The position numbers and the translations under genes are program-made. From assembly GCF_016920785.2 (NCBI RefSeq), contig NW_024609846.1:121857473-121921472 (forward strand): a stretch of DNA of 64,000 bases, given 5' to 3'. Position 1 is the first letter of the stretch; every line of letters begins with the position of its first letter. Origin of the DNA: Ixodes scapularis (lineage: Eukaryota > Arthropoda > Arachnida > Ixodida > Ixodidae). Below, piece by piece: positions 1 to 11,410 of the stretch. The notes under the pieces are model-generated. The model was given only the letters and a program-made list of their open reading frames with translations, ran no database searches and was not told the origin of the DNA.

Positions 1-600
1 TGGATGATTCCGAGGGTGTGACCGCAAACTTCAGAGGGCAACTACAGCCCGAGCTTAACAAGGTCTAACTGGAGAAACGCAAGAAATAAATAACTTGCGC
101 AATAAACCCTTTTCAAAAGTCCAAGTCAATGCCTATTCGCCATTGCTTGATCACGTTCCCTGAGAATGTACTGGGCACGATTGCTTCGTCACCGTTCGGC
201 GTGAACTCGGCTCAGCTCGCCTTGAGAGCGAGCGAGGCGTCAGCGTTCGGTGAGGACTCGGATCCAATCACGCGTTTCGTGTCCAAGCAATGGCGACCGC
301 CAATGTTGCTAATGAACTTCTGAAAGGGAATCATTATAGTAATAATTAAAAAGAGTAATGCGAAAAAGTTATTGATTAGTTTCCGGTAATTTTTTATTAC
401 TCTTGGGAAACTATCTAGTACTAATCATTGGCATTAATTACATTTTTCACAAAGAAAGTGTAATGCACGATGTGCACGTGTCTGGTTTATCCCTATAGCG
501 TGCCTGTTTCAATTACTGTTGCTGGCTCGCCGTGGCTACTGCGTGTATGTCTGAGCATCCTACACTCTAAAAAAGTTTACCGCATTTCACAGAGAAATTT
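1..600. other. unassigned DNA at window start
   Basis: No recognised gene or repeat. A 64-codon open frame at 129-323 (+) lies in a locally GC-rich patch, but it has no recognisable domain and no splice context that would decide whether it is coding. The rest is AT-rich. Confidence 0.5.
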
Positions 601-925
601 TCTGGCCACATGTTGCCAAGGGATGTCTCCGTAATGTGTTTTACGAAAGGTTGAGTTAGACTGATTATGGAGAACCCTCCGTCATACAGATTATGGAGGA
701 TTCTTCGTTAGTCTGGCTTCAGAGAACCATCCGTGAGCCAGGTTACGGAGAGAACCTGTGGTAACATGTCGCCAAAGAATGTCTCCGTAATTTGAGTCAC
801 GGAAGAACCCTCCGATACATAGTTACAAAATATCCTTCAGGGAACCAAGCAATGGAGGGACCCTCTAGCAGCATGTTGCCAGAGGCTCTCCCCGTGTCTT
901 GATTCACACAGAAATTCCCTCCCAA
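600..925. repeat. degenerate tandem repeat (CATGTTGCC / CTCCGTAA units)
   Basis: Three diverged units begin near 606, 762 and 870. Each starts with a CATGTYGCCAR-like motif followed by TCTCCGTAAT or a variant and then GAACCCTCC-like stretches. Spacing is uneven (about 156 then 108 bp), so the array has decayed or lost part of a unit. No coding potential is seen. Confidence 0.5.
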
Positions 926-1113
926 CTTGAGAATTTATTTATCAGTCGTGTGTTGCTTCGTATGTGATATATGCATTAAGCAATCGTTTGATTTCATGAA
1001 AGTCATGCAAGAAGAGATACCAGATCGGTGGGTGCTTAGCCTGAGGACTTTTATTTAAGATCTCAAGAAGCCCGCTTTTTAAGTTACATGGCGTTGGTTT
1101 CCTGTTCTTCCAG

Positions 1114-1210
1114 GTCCTTCAACAGGCTGCTCAGTGCTCTTGTCTGGAAGAAAAAAATTGAGAAATATTGTCGTTGCACAATCACAATCACGAAGTCAAA
1201 GTTCATTTGA
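1114..1210 (+). CDS. candidate 3' terminal exon of an unrecognised gene
   Basis: A pyrimidine-rich tract ending TTCTTCCAG (to 1113) is a strong splice-acceptor candidate. Of the three frames after it, one (codons from 1115, phase 1) stays open for 31 codons to a TGA at 1208-1210. It reads SFNRLLSALVWKKKIEKY and then a Cys/Thr/Ile-rich tail. An AATAAA polyadenylation signal lies at 1433-1438, a sensible 3' UTR distance. No domain is recognised and no upstream exon is visible between 600 and 1080. The exon is inferred from signals alone and may be chance. Confidence 0.25.
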
Positions 1211-1439
1211 ATCAAGAAGTGTCATATACAGAGGTGAGGGTCCCAGAATTTCTAAGGAACACTCGTTTGGGAGTTCTGAGGTCGTTTTAAAAAAAAAAAA
1301 CTGCAGTAATTTTTGCAGTTTATTTTTCACAAATCAGTGGATCGTGAAATGAAATTTTGCAGTCAGAGGCAGAACAGATCTTCTCTCGTACCCGCAAGTA
1401 TCAGGTGCAATCACCTTGTTGGAGCACCACGCAATAAAT

Positions 1440-2535
1440 TGTGTTCCGATGCAACTGTCGACTTAATTTTTTATTTATAATTTTTAATATGAATGATGTG
1501 AATCACATTATTATACGACTCACATAAATACACTTTTTGAGAAATCTACATGGTGCAACCAATAATTATTTCGGTTAGACAGGAGACTATTTAGCCAAAT
1601 TGAAAAACAAAATTATGAATTTTCTAATTATTATAGCAGAAGTAACTTCGATACATATTCTACCACCCGGAAGAGGGGCTACGCGCTTATGAAGCAGAGC
1701 GGTCAATTTTGTTGGGCAGGGTGTGTACGTGTTTTCCCATTTATAATTGATCCAGTGCTTCTCATGCCTATAATACTTCTTGAATGAGGCAGCTGCTCTC
1801 AACGTATGTGTATAATGTGCTATGCACAATAAGCCTATTATCACTTTACTATAGCTATGTGTCAGGTCTTATTAGTTCTTATCTTTCTCGTTGTCATGAC
1901 ATTTTCCTGTTGTCTTTATTGAGAAATTATGTGTACTTTCGCATAAAAAAAGAAATAGAAAAGCATGCATAGTCGTATGATGTACATACTCGAGGTATGT
2001 CCTGAAGTCGGCTTTTCACAGATGATCAGGCTTTGTCAAAGCGCAGGAAACAATGCTTCCTCACTGCTTGCCTAGCAACAGGCACCTCGGCATGCCAAGA
2101 CAGCTGTTTTTTTTATTTTATTTCACCTGATTGGGGGGGGGGGGGGGGGACCAGCCCAAGGAACGTATATTATATAATGTGGGAATTTCCTAATTCTTTT
2201 TGTCATATAAAGTCACTGTTATGTACACTCATAAACAACGTTCAAAATTTTCACCAGGAGTACAAAGTATTGTCACGAGGAACATTACCCAACTGAGACT
2301 ACTCTTCCTCTCACATATCCCCTCTGCTCTCTGTGGAGTGAACTACTTGGCAAGCCATTCCCAAGTGCAAATCTGTGCCTTAAACCTCGCAGCCTCCGGC
2401 TATATGTGTATGTGTCAGCGAATAAACCTTGTCAGATGTTGGTGCCAATGCGCAATAGCGTTTAACTGAACTTTCTGGGAAGGCGATATACAGGATTATA
2501 AACACGGCTTGCACTGACGTCACTCGGTCAAACAC
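1440..2535. other. AT-rich non-coding DNA
   Basis: Nothing recognisable apart from a run of 17 G at 2133-2149. Short open frames across 1587-2470 overlap one another on both strands and show no domain. Confidence 0.5.
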
Positions 2536-2541
2536 AATAGA

Positions 2542-2690
2542 GGAAAGGGCGCGTGAGAGCGTAGCTTCCACTAATTTAACGAGGCACTTCTGGGTACCAG
2601 AAAGAGCGAACAATGGAGAAAGGGCGCGTGGGAGCGTAGCTTACGCTGCGTTAAGGAGATGATACTGGCTACCAGAAAGATGAGTGAACT
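2542..2690 (+). repeat. 75-bp tandem duplication
   Basis: Two diverged copies share GAAAGGGCGCGTG, GAGCGTAGCTT and TACCAGAAAGA in the same order, with a 75-bp offset (2544 to 2619 and 2595 to 2670). The segment is followed by TATATAG near 2709 and CAATAAACTC near 2774. That is reminiscent of the promoter and poly(A) part of an LTR, but no TG...CA ends were found. Confidence 0.55.
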
Positions 2691-2829
2691 GATGTCACGT
2701 GCAAACCATGTATATAGTCGATTCAACACCATGCTGCTTGGGCTCTCCTGTATAGTGGTGATTGCAGGTGGTCAATAAACTCAAACTTCTTGGGTTAGTT
2801 GTTAGAACACTGCTGTTAAAAAAAATATC

Positions 2830-5800
2830 AGTGATTAGACATTCAGTAATGGTGGTTGACCAATTAACTGTCACAGTTAGAAAAAGTTAATAAATAGATT
2901 GGTACCTTTATTTCTTCTTAACAGCAGAGAGAATGGTAAAATTGCAATGCCAACAAGAGAAATGGATGACATTGATGGAAAGAAGAAACCTGTGAGCTGG
3001 CAGAAAAAAACACAAATATGAAACAATGAATGAGTGACTTTGGAGTAAATAGCAAGCATGAGTGTGGGGGCAAGTCAAACTATGAACGCAAAAAATAGAA
3101 CAAACAGTATTTTTCCCAACAGTTTTTGTGACATCATATCTCCTTCACCCAGTTTCAAAATTCTTGGCTGCTGTGGTGAATATTCACCGCCTTCACAGTC
3201 ATGCCATATTTCAGCAGGAAATTTTTTTTCTTCAGATGTTAGGGGTGGTGGGCTAAAAGGCAATGCTGCTTTCATACTGAATCAATGATCATATGTTTAT
3301 GTCCACATAACCCCTATCATGATAAATATATTATTCATTGAAATATAGTATTGCTGACGAACATTAATCACTTTAGCTGAAACATATACTGAGCTCCAAT
3401 TAAGGGAAAGAAAATGCGCTAGCATACTGCGGTATCTACACTATGTTTTTGTAGAGTTCATATTAAAATAATCATGTTCCCTTACAAATGCACACATTCA
3501 CACAGCCTCTCAAGCATATGATAAAATATTGGGGGTTTGGCTTCTCCAGAAAATGTCAGCAAAATGTCTTATTAAGGTATTAAGCCTGGAAAGAAAATTA
3601 ATGGCAAGTAAATGCACTGGAGTAGCACGAAAGGCTCTACTTCAATGGTGCTTCATTTTACATTTCTTAGTGTCAAGCTGACTGTTTACCGAATTGCATC
3701 TATTTAATCGCACAAAACTTGACTTCATTAATTAAGTCTTTAGATTATATACTAGATATCAGTCTATTTCAAAGAACGATGCCGTTTGATTATTGTTGTA
3801 AGCCATGCCATATCTGGTGGAACCGTCGAAGTTGTCATCTGCTTCTGCCTGCAGATTCTAGGTGTGAAGTTCGTCTCACTTGCGCATATGCCTTGTTCTT
3901 GAGTGTACAGCTTTATTCCAAAATATTTCAAATTAGAAAGCTCTATTGCTGATAGTTTGGCGTTTGCACGGTTAATACATAAAAATAGTGCTGTCGAGAA
4001 GTGGACTGCTGCATACCTTCGAATAAAAGGTTGCATGAGTGCGGATTCCACTGCATACTTCAAAATATAACACATATCAGATTTGCTATGTGTTCGTTGA
4101 CTACACATTTACAGTTCTGAAATATATATCAAAATGCAGATGAGCACACTTGAAAACAAGTCAGAACCCATACTTTTGGCAGCACTGTCTACACCCAGCC
4201 ATAGCTCAACTTCCTTCTTGTTACTTTTTAATGGCAGCGTCACCATATCTGTATATTCATCCGAGGACTCGTTGCATTCCCAAAGATGACAATGTTTTTG
4301 CCGCTAACAAAAAACTGCAAATGAATCATAATCAACATAAGTGACATTGCGTATCGGTGAAATAGGGGAAAGTAGGTAAGGTCACTTAATCTGGAGTATA
4401 CTAATAGAATCCATAGTTAAACAAACAAAGCACTAAGATAGATGAAGCTGGTAGGAAGAGCTTAAAAGGAATTCTCCTGGGAGGCTCGGGCACACGTTAA
4501 GACGCCTCCAAGAGGCTCCTTCTAGAGTGTAAAAAACATTTTTACATAGTATATGAATATGCATATTAATACGAGCATCAAATTCTGCTCGACTTTCAGA
4601 TAACATCGCCATTGGTACCTTACCTTCAATCCCTATGATGATTAGAACTTGTCAAATTCACCTTTTTCCTCTTCTTTTTTTCTTCGACTTGTCCTCCTTG
4701 AAAAGCTTCACCGAATTGATTTAACAAACCTGACTTAAAAAAAGCACAAAAGGATAAAACTATCACACCCTTCACATCCTTGCTATGGACGTAATGTCTA
4801 ATGTGTGCACATAACAGGAACATTTTATGACAGGGCCCTGTATGTATGTTTTCAAAGTCAGCTGTTGTTTTACCTTTGAATACACTCCAGTGTTGCAGTC
4901 ACATCTTCAGTGTACTCAAGCTTCAAGACATAAAATGCCACCTACTGTAGGCCAACAGCTTATAGCAAATTTAATAGTTCATTGACAGTTGGCAGAAGTC
5001 GAACGTATGTTTCTAATGCAAAATATTAATTCAACATGACCCTCCCGCAATATCTTTACATGATGTATTTAAAGTTTGAAACAATAATTGAAACAATACT
5101 TGTAGACAGTCTCATATGCAGTGGCCACAAAAGTGTCTCGGACACTATTCTAGATGGGAGGACAGAGGGTGTCATGGTCGTCTGTTGCGCACGATACTAT
5201 AACATATATATTTAGTTGCTGAATTAATCTCATATCATTGCATGAATAGCTTGGTTCCACCTGACTTGTCTCGCATACATTTCCACGTACCTGTTTATCT
5301 AATATTAGCTTGAAGCTCTAAAAAAATGTCATGCTCCTGGAAACCGCAGAAACGTTGACTAACGTTCCGCAGCTTCCAGGAGCTTTTCGTTTCTAAAAAA
5401 GGAAAAAGACACGGAGAGGAAACACTTTCACGAATGTATCTTGTAATAACAAATGTAGCAGCAATCATGCAAATAATTAACAAGAATTGACTTGCAGAAA
5501 AAATTTTTTGATGCTTTTAGAAATGTAGCTTATAAAGATTTGTGATATATCCCACTTCTGCTTAGATCTTGTTTGGATTGTGAAATTGACTAACAATAAA
5601 GAAATTATAGTTACAGAGGATGCATGGCATACAGTCGATGCATAACATACTATTTCTGATTTACGAATGCAGCAATGCTGTCATAGCTGCCTGATAAGCC
5701 GCAGTGACTTCTGGCCCCTTCTCCAATTGCTATATCTGAGGCTTGCGTTTTACAGGTACTCCTGGGGAGAGGTACAATGACCGAGAATGCTACCACATTC

Positions 5801-5830
5801 ACTACATTGGAATGCTCCATCTTAAAAAAA
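2830..5830. other. AT-rich non-coding DNA
   Basis: About 3 kb without a recognisable gene, domain or element. The longest open frame, 114 codons on the minus strand at 3764-4108, is low-complexity-free but matches nothing I recognise and lacks splice or promoter context. An imperfect stem with CTCCTGGA / TCCAGGAG ends lies at 5333-5382. Confidence 0.5.
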
Positions 5831-5833
5831 GAG

Positions 5834-5877
5834 TATTTAAAAGACGTGTGTATTTAAAAGACGTGTATTTAAAAGAC
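5834..5877 (+). repeat. short tandem repeat, TATTTAAAAGACGTG unit
   Basis: Three consecutive units (17, 15 and 12 bp) of TATTTAAAAGACGTG(TG) are readable directly. It is a local slippage-type array without other significance that I can see. Confidence 0.85.
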
Positions 5878-5879
5878 TA

Positions 5880-7660
5880 CCTTTGTTGGGTGTGAACGCA
5901 GGCAGAGACTGGTATATTCTTGGGGTATCGTATAATTTTAAATATTCGAAGCATTTGCTCGTCGGCTTGACGTTCCTTGTTGTATGGTGTTGGCTCTGAA
6001 ATAATACAGGAGCAAAATAAAGTGATGTGTGTTCCGCCAGAACCACAGGGAAGACTGTATGTATAGTTCAATCAGACTACTTTATCTTAGGCACATCTAA
6101 AAAAGTTGAATAGCGAAAGAAAAGTAGGGCCATATGCAACTTATTACATCTGCTTCAAGAATTTAGACATTGTGTTAATCTGCCCTACAGCCTTTGCCTG
6201 CTTAGACCCTTTCTCACTGTTGGTCTGAAATATTTTTTTGAAAAGACACACAGAAGGGTAAATACTGACAACTGTGACACCTTTCACAAATTTATTACAC
6301 ACCGATTATCTAAAGAAAGTATATAATAATTAGTTCAGCTAGTGGGAGATCTTCGAGAAATCAACTATTTTCTTACCTTTGAATAAATTACAGATTGAGT
6401 AGCTTTTGTTTGTAGACAGGGTTCAAGAAATGGAATGTTACAAAATGAAGACCAGATGCATGTAAAAAAACAACTTCAATTTTGATCAAGCATTAATATT
6501 AAAAAGGTTCTATAGGTTCTCCAAAATGTTTCCTGGAAAAGAGAGGCACAGATAAGTATTCTTTACGCAGAGGTTTTAAGCTTAACCACAACAATCGGTT
6601 TCAAACTCAGCACAATTTTATCAGAACACCGTATGCATCGTAAAATAATACTAAGCAGCATCCTTCCTTACCGTAATCTTTGTTATTTGAAAGCAAGTTT
6701 GCAGACACATCATGAGCTTCCCCACTAAAATATATTTTGCTACAAAATAAACACATCTTGCGACATGAACAGCAGATTAAACATAATAGTTTTTATAGTT
6801 ATTAAGCTTCTGCGGCATGCGGATGATATAAATATTTCAGCCCAGTTAAATAAAATTTTTCGCCTATATATAAAATGAAAGGAGAGCTGCCTACAATGGT
6901 CACTCCATGGCATGCTTCGATGCTTGTGCCCGCACCAAAAAGTTCGTTCCAGGAATGTCATCGCGATGGAGCAGTTAATTAAATCTTAACTCCTGTAAAG
7001 GCTGTCTTATCACATTTTTTGGTGCTCGTTCCCAAGATGAACGCGATAGTTTATTTTTGCCCGAAAACAATATGTCCGGAAACCGCAGGAAGTACCCGTA
7101 GATCCGAAAAGAACGGATTGCTCCGCGGAAATTCCGGACGCCTTCTACGTAAAATTGAGAACAAGGGATTTGCCCGTTAGAATGACGGAAATATCATTCC
7201 AAAAATAGGAATCGGTATATTTATACGTATAGTTTACGGACAAGTAATTCGTTTTAAACGGATCGTTTTTACAGTGTATATGATCACCCCGAAGCCTATG
7301 AGATTTAAGCATTAACGGAAAAGAAAGCAGGGGAGAACTGATCATGAGACGAGACACTTAAAAATAATAGACCGCGCCGTTAGTTTCTTGAGTTGTCTCT
7401 GACTATACCGGATGTCAAACCGAATGCACCGAGCTAAACCGGACAAATTCAAATTCCGAAATTCTTTCGTCTCGAGCCCTCCGCCATTTAAGCACATCTT
7501 CCAGCTCTCAAATCGGCGTACCGAACTTTTTTTTATATTTTTTATTACGATGCCTGGTAACTTTTATAGTTACTTTAGAAACAAACAAACATCAACAAAC
7601 AAACAAACAGTAGGGTAAGAAGAGCCGGCTACAATTTCTGAATCAACTTTCACAATACCG
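5880..7660. other. AT-rich non-coding DNA
   Basis: No recognised gene or repeat. CpG content rises from about 7020 toward the GC-rich patch at 7.74-8.07 kb. Confidence 0.45.
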
Positions 7661-7730
7661 CTTTTTCATTGTATAGTCTCTTTCTGTCTATATGTTTCTT
7701 TATTTTTTTCTTGCTCGATCAAACAATGCG

Positions 7731-7886
7731 TTACGTGCACGCACGCAGTTGTAGAGCGTACTCGGGGATTCCAACAACGACGCTTCCGCTGCGGCCACGA
7801 CGCCTGCACGGGAAGAAGGAGCGCGCGCGGCCGCTTAGTAATGGGCCGGTCTCCGGCGTCGTCCCGTCGTCGGCCGAGTGGTCCAT
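7731..7886 (-). CDS. candidate first coding exon in a CpG-rich patch
   Basis: On the minus strand an ATG at 7886 opens a 51-codon frame that begins MDHSADDGTTPETGPLLSG and continues Arg-rich to a TAA at 7731. The last bases before the stop read TGCAC/GTAACG, which could instead be a splice donor. The acidic, Thr/Pro-rich start with a GPLLSG motif resembles the cytosolic N-terminal tail with a dileucine-like signal found in many membrane transporters. That is resemblance only. The surrounding 330 bp (7740-8070) is the most CpG-rich sequence of the first 15 kb, as expected of a promoter and first exon. No downstream exon was identified. Confidence 0.25.
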   Translation of the reverse strand: MDHSADDGTTPETGPLLSGRARSFFPCRRRGRSGSVVVGIPEYALQLRACT

Positions 7887-8124
7887 TTGCTCTCGGGACT
7901 CGCCTCCTCGGCGAGAAACGAGCGCGGCCGGCCTGTCATTAGCGACACCTCGGCACCGGACCGCCGGGGTGGACGAGCGGGCATGTAGACCGCCGTGCCG
8001 GCACGGATCTCGGGTTTGCGTGGAGGGCCTCGCTTACTGCGGACAGTCCGGTTTAAAGCGCGATCTCCGTTAGCATTCGACTGTTTGCGTGTTATTCGGC
8101 TGGACTAACGCAGTGTGAGAAGAA

Positions 8125-8245
8125 ATGCATTACAAAGTAGCCACGTTACTAGTGGCGCGTTACTTCTTTCAGTAACGCGCTAACGTAAACTTGTTAGATT
8201 TCTAAACGACTAGCGCGAGTAAAAGTATTTTCGTTACTGTTTTAC
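8125..8245. repeat. GTAAC/GTTAC-rich dispersed repeat, copy 1 (left part)
   Basis: The segment is dense in GTTAC, GTAAC and AGTAACGCG words. The same composition resumes at 11281 on the far side of the foldback element, so this and the next copy may be two halves of one repeat. Confidence 0.5.
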
Positions 8246-8800
8246 TGTAGGTCCTTCCATGTCAAACATCCCAGGCGTTGCGCACGACCACCTTCGATTT
8301 CTAAAAAAAAGATGCCTGGCCTTTTGCCGCATTGTCCGTTGCCATACCCTAAAAAAAAAAAAAAGCGTGAAACTAGGTATCACTGTACTTGATTAAAGAT
8401 CAGCTTTTTTATGAAACACCCAACAATATTTTGCTTAAATCTGCACGGCTTTCGACTTGCAATGTGGTTGGGCTTGTGCAGTTTTGTTTAATTTAAATAT
8501 ATTAAAAAAAAACGCAATTTGTTTTGAAAATTTTAACATTTTTGTTATTTTATTTAAAAATATTCAATTGCTCCGGGGACTTAATAGAACGTCTTACTGA
8601 CTTCCCCTGCTGGTATATAATCTATAAAAAAATGTTTAAACCGCTCAATTAAATATCTCGAAGTAAAATAATCCAGAAGTTGCCAAAAAGTGCGGTTTGA
8701 CGCATTAACAGCCGTTTATTTCACCCTGACGTGATCCAAGTAAAAATACAAAATATGGTTGGTCTGAAAGAACAATCAATTGTCTTTTCACTCTGAAAGT

Positions 8801-9049
8801 TTAATCAGTGTAATTTTTGTTTAAAGCGAAGAAACAATTTTTTAAGTTGAACTCTCGCACCACAACCCGGCGTCGCTTCTTAAGGCCTCTTCGTCGCATA
8901 GCACGCCACCGGCGACAATAGCTGACACTATTTGGTCCAAAGAAAGAACAAAGTTTACTGCCGCTTCCCCTTGTCCGTCTTTTCAGCTGAAAGGGAAGAA
9001 ACGGCGGGCATCGTGTTGATAATCGGAGGTGCCGCCAGTGCGTAGCCAT
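8801..9049 (-). CDS. small Arg-rich ORF, left arm of foldback (hypothetical)
   Basis: An 82-codon frame starts MATHWRHLRLS and contains SFFGPN and an Arg/Lys-rich core (RRRGLKKRRRVVVRE). It is the inverted-repeat partner of the ORF at 10426-10641. The two differ by a 9-bp in-frame indel after PPF/LPF and by scattered substitutions, yet both frames stay open. That could mean selection on a very basic nuclear-type peptide or simply recent divergence. A TATA box lies only about 20 nt upstream of the ATG, so a normal start site 25-30 nt downstream of TATA would fall after this ATG. This weakens the case for translation from it. No known family recognised. Confidence 0.35.
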   Translation of the reverse strand: MATHWRHLRLSTRCPPFLPFQLKRRTRGSGSKLCSFFGPNSVSYCRRWRAMRRRGLKKRRRVVVREFNLKNCFFALNKNYTD

Positions 9050-9066
9050 GGCGGGCCCGTTGTGTC

Positions 9067-9075
9067 CTTTATATC
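9067..9075 (-). promoter_or_regulatory. TATA box, left arm
   Basis: GATATAAAG on the minus strand is conserved exactly with the right-arm copy and sits just upstream of the outward-facing ORF. It is embedded in GAGG..GGCTCCTCACACACC, also shared by both arms. Confidence 0.4.
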
Positions 9076-9639
9076 TGAGGGCGGCTCCTCACACACCGAA
9101 ACGCGATGCCTAATCAACGGGCGGCATCAGCTGACGTGAACTTCTCCTAAAAAGGGAAACGCGACAATATCGCCGCAAAATCTAGCCGTCACGCATACTG
9201 GGGTTCCAAACGGAACTATTCAGCGACGCAAGAATTTGCCGTTTCAAAACCGATTTGAACACAAACGAGGCGTGAGCCTCCAACGGCGCGCAATCGCTAA
9301 CACCACATCGCCTAGTCGTTTGAGATTGCTTGTTCATTGGGCTTTTCTGTTGCTGCTTAAATAGTGTCCTGACGTTGACAATAGAGAGTGACCACGATGT
9401 GTACGTAAGAAACAGCTTACGCTTACAGTGGATGCTCTGACCCAGCAGCGCTAAGCATTTGCAGTGCTGATATCAAGACAGTGGAAGACCACAGGAGGAT
9501 ACCGCCGCGCAAAACAGTCGAAATAGGAAAATCCATAAAGCAACAAGAGTAGAAAAAAGCCTCTTCCCACCAAGATGTACCCGACAACTGGAAGTCCTGC
9601 TGTCTACCTGCGTGCACAAACCGTGATACCGTCGCACGC

Positions 9640-10010
9640 TTTGCCAGGCTCGACTGAGGCGTGCTGTGCAGAGAAGAGGCGCAAGAAACGACGCCAGGTT
9701 GCGGCGCGAAAGCTCAACTTCAAAATGTTTTTTTCCTCTTTAGAACAAAAATTATTTTATTTAAAATTTCAAGAACAAAAGAACAAAACGGTTCTGTAAA
9801 AGTCACCATCTTTAGTCATTTTCTTTGGGCCACCTCAAGGCAGAATTGACGGGTCTTTAAACGGCAGAACGCAATTTTGCACAAATTTTGTTTTCATTTT
9901 TTTCTGCAAGATATCTAGTTGTACGGCCTGAAACTTTTGTTGTATACATTATACCTACAGGGCTGTTACTAAGAATTTTTACAGTCGCTGGCAGCAAAGA
10001 AATGGTTTGT
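9640..10010 (+). repeat. third, diverged copy of the foldback arm
   Basis: It is parallel to the right arm. GTGCTGTGCAGAGAAGAGGCG, the following KKRR-encoding stretch, CACCTCAAGGC and ATTATACCTACAGGG all align in order with 10559-10860. A one-base deletion after GAGGCG relative to the right arm shifts the Arg-rich frame. It is clearly older than the two arms. Confidence 0.65.
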
Positions 10011-10400
10011 AACAAAACTAAATATGCTAAAATACCCATACATTACTTATTTTTTAAATTCCTTCGAGTTATATACCAAATTCCACGATCCTCATTACAT
10101 AGCGATTCAAATTCCGTATGGTGTTTAGGGAAAATATTCAGTGTTCCGTAAAACAATCGTACTTCTCATCAATTGTTAAATGACTCCTAGCTTCACTCCC
10201 TTTTTATGAGTTCAAACCACCATCACCCCATGAAATTTGTTTTTCGTCAAAAATATTTTTACAGAGGCACTACTAATATTATGGAGAAGAGCTATTAATT
10301 TTATTTTAGGAACTTTTGGCAAGGCATGGAGAAGTCCACATCAGCTGATGCCGCCCGTCGATTAGGCATCGCGTTTCGGTGTGTGAGGAGCCACCCTCGG

Positions 10401-10409
10401 ATATAAAGG
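10401..10409 (+). promoter_or_regulatory. TATA box, right arm
   Basis: ATATAAAGG lies about 24 nt before the ATG at 10426 and is the inverted counterpart of the box at 9067-9075. Confidence 0.4.
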
Positions 10410-10425
10410 GCACAACGGACCTGCC

Positions 10426-10641
10426 ATGGCTACGCACTGGCGGCACCTCCGATTATCAATACGATACCTGCCGTTTCTGAAAAGACGGACAACGGGAAGC
10501 GGCCGTGAACTCCGTTCTTTCTTTGGACCTAATCGTGTCAGCTATCGTCGCAGGTGGCGTGCTGTGCGGCGAAGAGGCGTTAAGAAGCGACGCCGGGTTG
10601 TGGTGCGAGAGTACAACTTCGAAACTTTTTTCTCGCTTTGA
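10426..10641 (+). CDS. small Arg-rich ORF, right arm of foldback (hypothetical)
   Basis: A 71-codon frame begins MATHWRHLRLS, contains SFFGPN and a highly basic RRRGVKKRRRVVVRE core, and ends in FFSL. It lacks the three codons FQL/LPF present in the left-arm ORF and stops about ten codons earlier. The caution about TATA spacing given for the left-arm ORF applies here too. No family is recognised. If it is not coding, the conservation between arms reflects only the age of the duplication. Confidence 0.35.
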   Translation: MATHWRHLRLSIRYLPFLKRRTTGSGRELRSFFGPNRVSYRRRWRAVRRRGVKKRRRVVVREYNFETFFSL

Positions 10642-11280
10642 ACAAAAATTACTTTGATTAAACTTTCAGAATCAAAAGACAATTGATTGTTTTTCCAAAC
10701 CCACCATATTTTGTATTTTTACTTGGACCACCTCAAGGTGAAATAAACGGCTGTTTATGCGTAAAAACGCTCGTTTTGGCAAATTTAGGATTTTTTTACT
10801 GCAATATATTTAATTGGGCGGTTTAAACATTTTTTGTAGATTATATACCTGCAGGGGTAGCCGGTCAAAAGTTCTATTAATTCCCCGGAGCAATGAGACA
10901 TTTTTTTTAATAAAATAACAAAAATGATACAATTTTCGAAAGAAATTGTGTTTTTAAAAAAAATAGTTAAATTAAACAAAACAGCACAAGCCCAACAATA
11001 TTGCAAGTCGCAAGCCGTGCAGATTTAAGAAAAAAATATTGTTGGGTGTTTCATAAAAAAGCTGATTATTCATAAATTATAGAGTGATACCCAGTTTTAT
11101 GCTATTTTTAGAAGTTAAAACCGCGCTCACGCCATCAAAAAATTCTTTTCGATAAAAATATTTTAGGGCTTGGCTATGGACAATGCGGCAAAAGGCCATG
11201 AATTTTCTTTTAGAAATCGAGGGTGGTCGAGCGCAACGTCTGGGACATTTGACATGGAATGACCCTGTATCGTCTATCAA

Positions 11281-11320
11281 ATTACGTTACGCGTTACATT
11301 TGAATGTAATTGTTATTGTT
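11281..11320. repeat. GTAAC-rich repeat, copy 1 (right part)
   Basis: ATTACGTTACGCGTTACATTT follows directly after the right end of the foldback and has the composition of 8125-8245. Confidence 0.4.
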
Positions 11321-11410
11321 TCGGCATAAAACAAATTATTTAACGTTTTGTGAATGGCGCCGAAAAGGGAAATGGGATTTTGTTTGTCCGCGCCATCTTT
11401 TTTAAGGAAA

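Larger units (their letters stand above)
8246..11270. mobile_element. 3-kb foldback element with about 900-bp inverted arms
   Basis: The left arm (about 8246-9155) and right arm (about 10325-11270) are near-identical in inverted orientation. The outer ends read GTAGGTCCTTCCATGTC on the left and, reverse-complemented, ACAGGGTCATTCCATGTC on the right. Matching internal landmarks include CCTTTTGCCGCATTGTCC, AAACACCCAACAATATT and CGATGCCTAATC. The central 1.1 kb is not palindromic but holds a third diverged copy of part of an arm. Each arm carries a TATA box and a small Arg-rich ORF reading outward. No transposase is visible. A clean target duplication could not be assigned. It is probably a non-autonomous DNA element or an inverted pair of insertions. 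Confidence 0.8.

Noticed and set aside
2542..2810. LTR with TATATAG and AATAAA
   Set aside because: No TG...CA termini or flanking duplication could be found; only the tandem duplication is certain.
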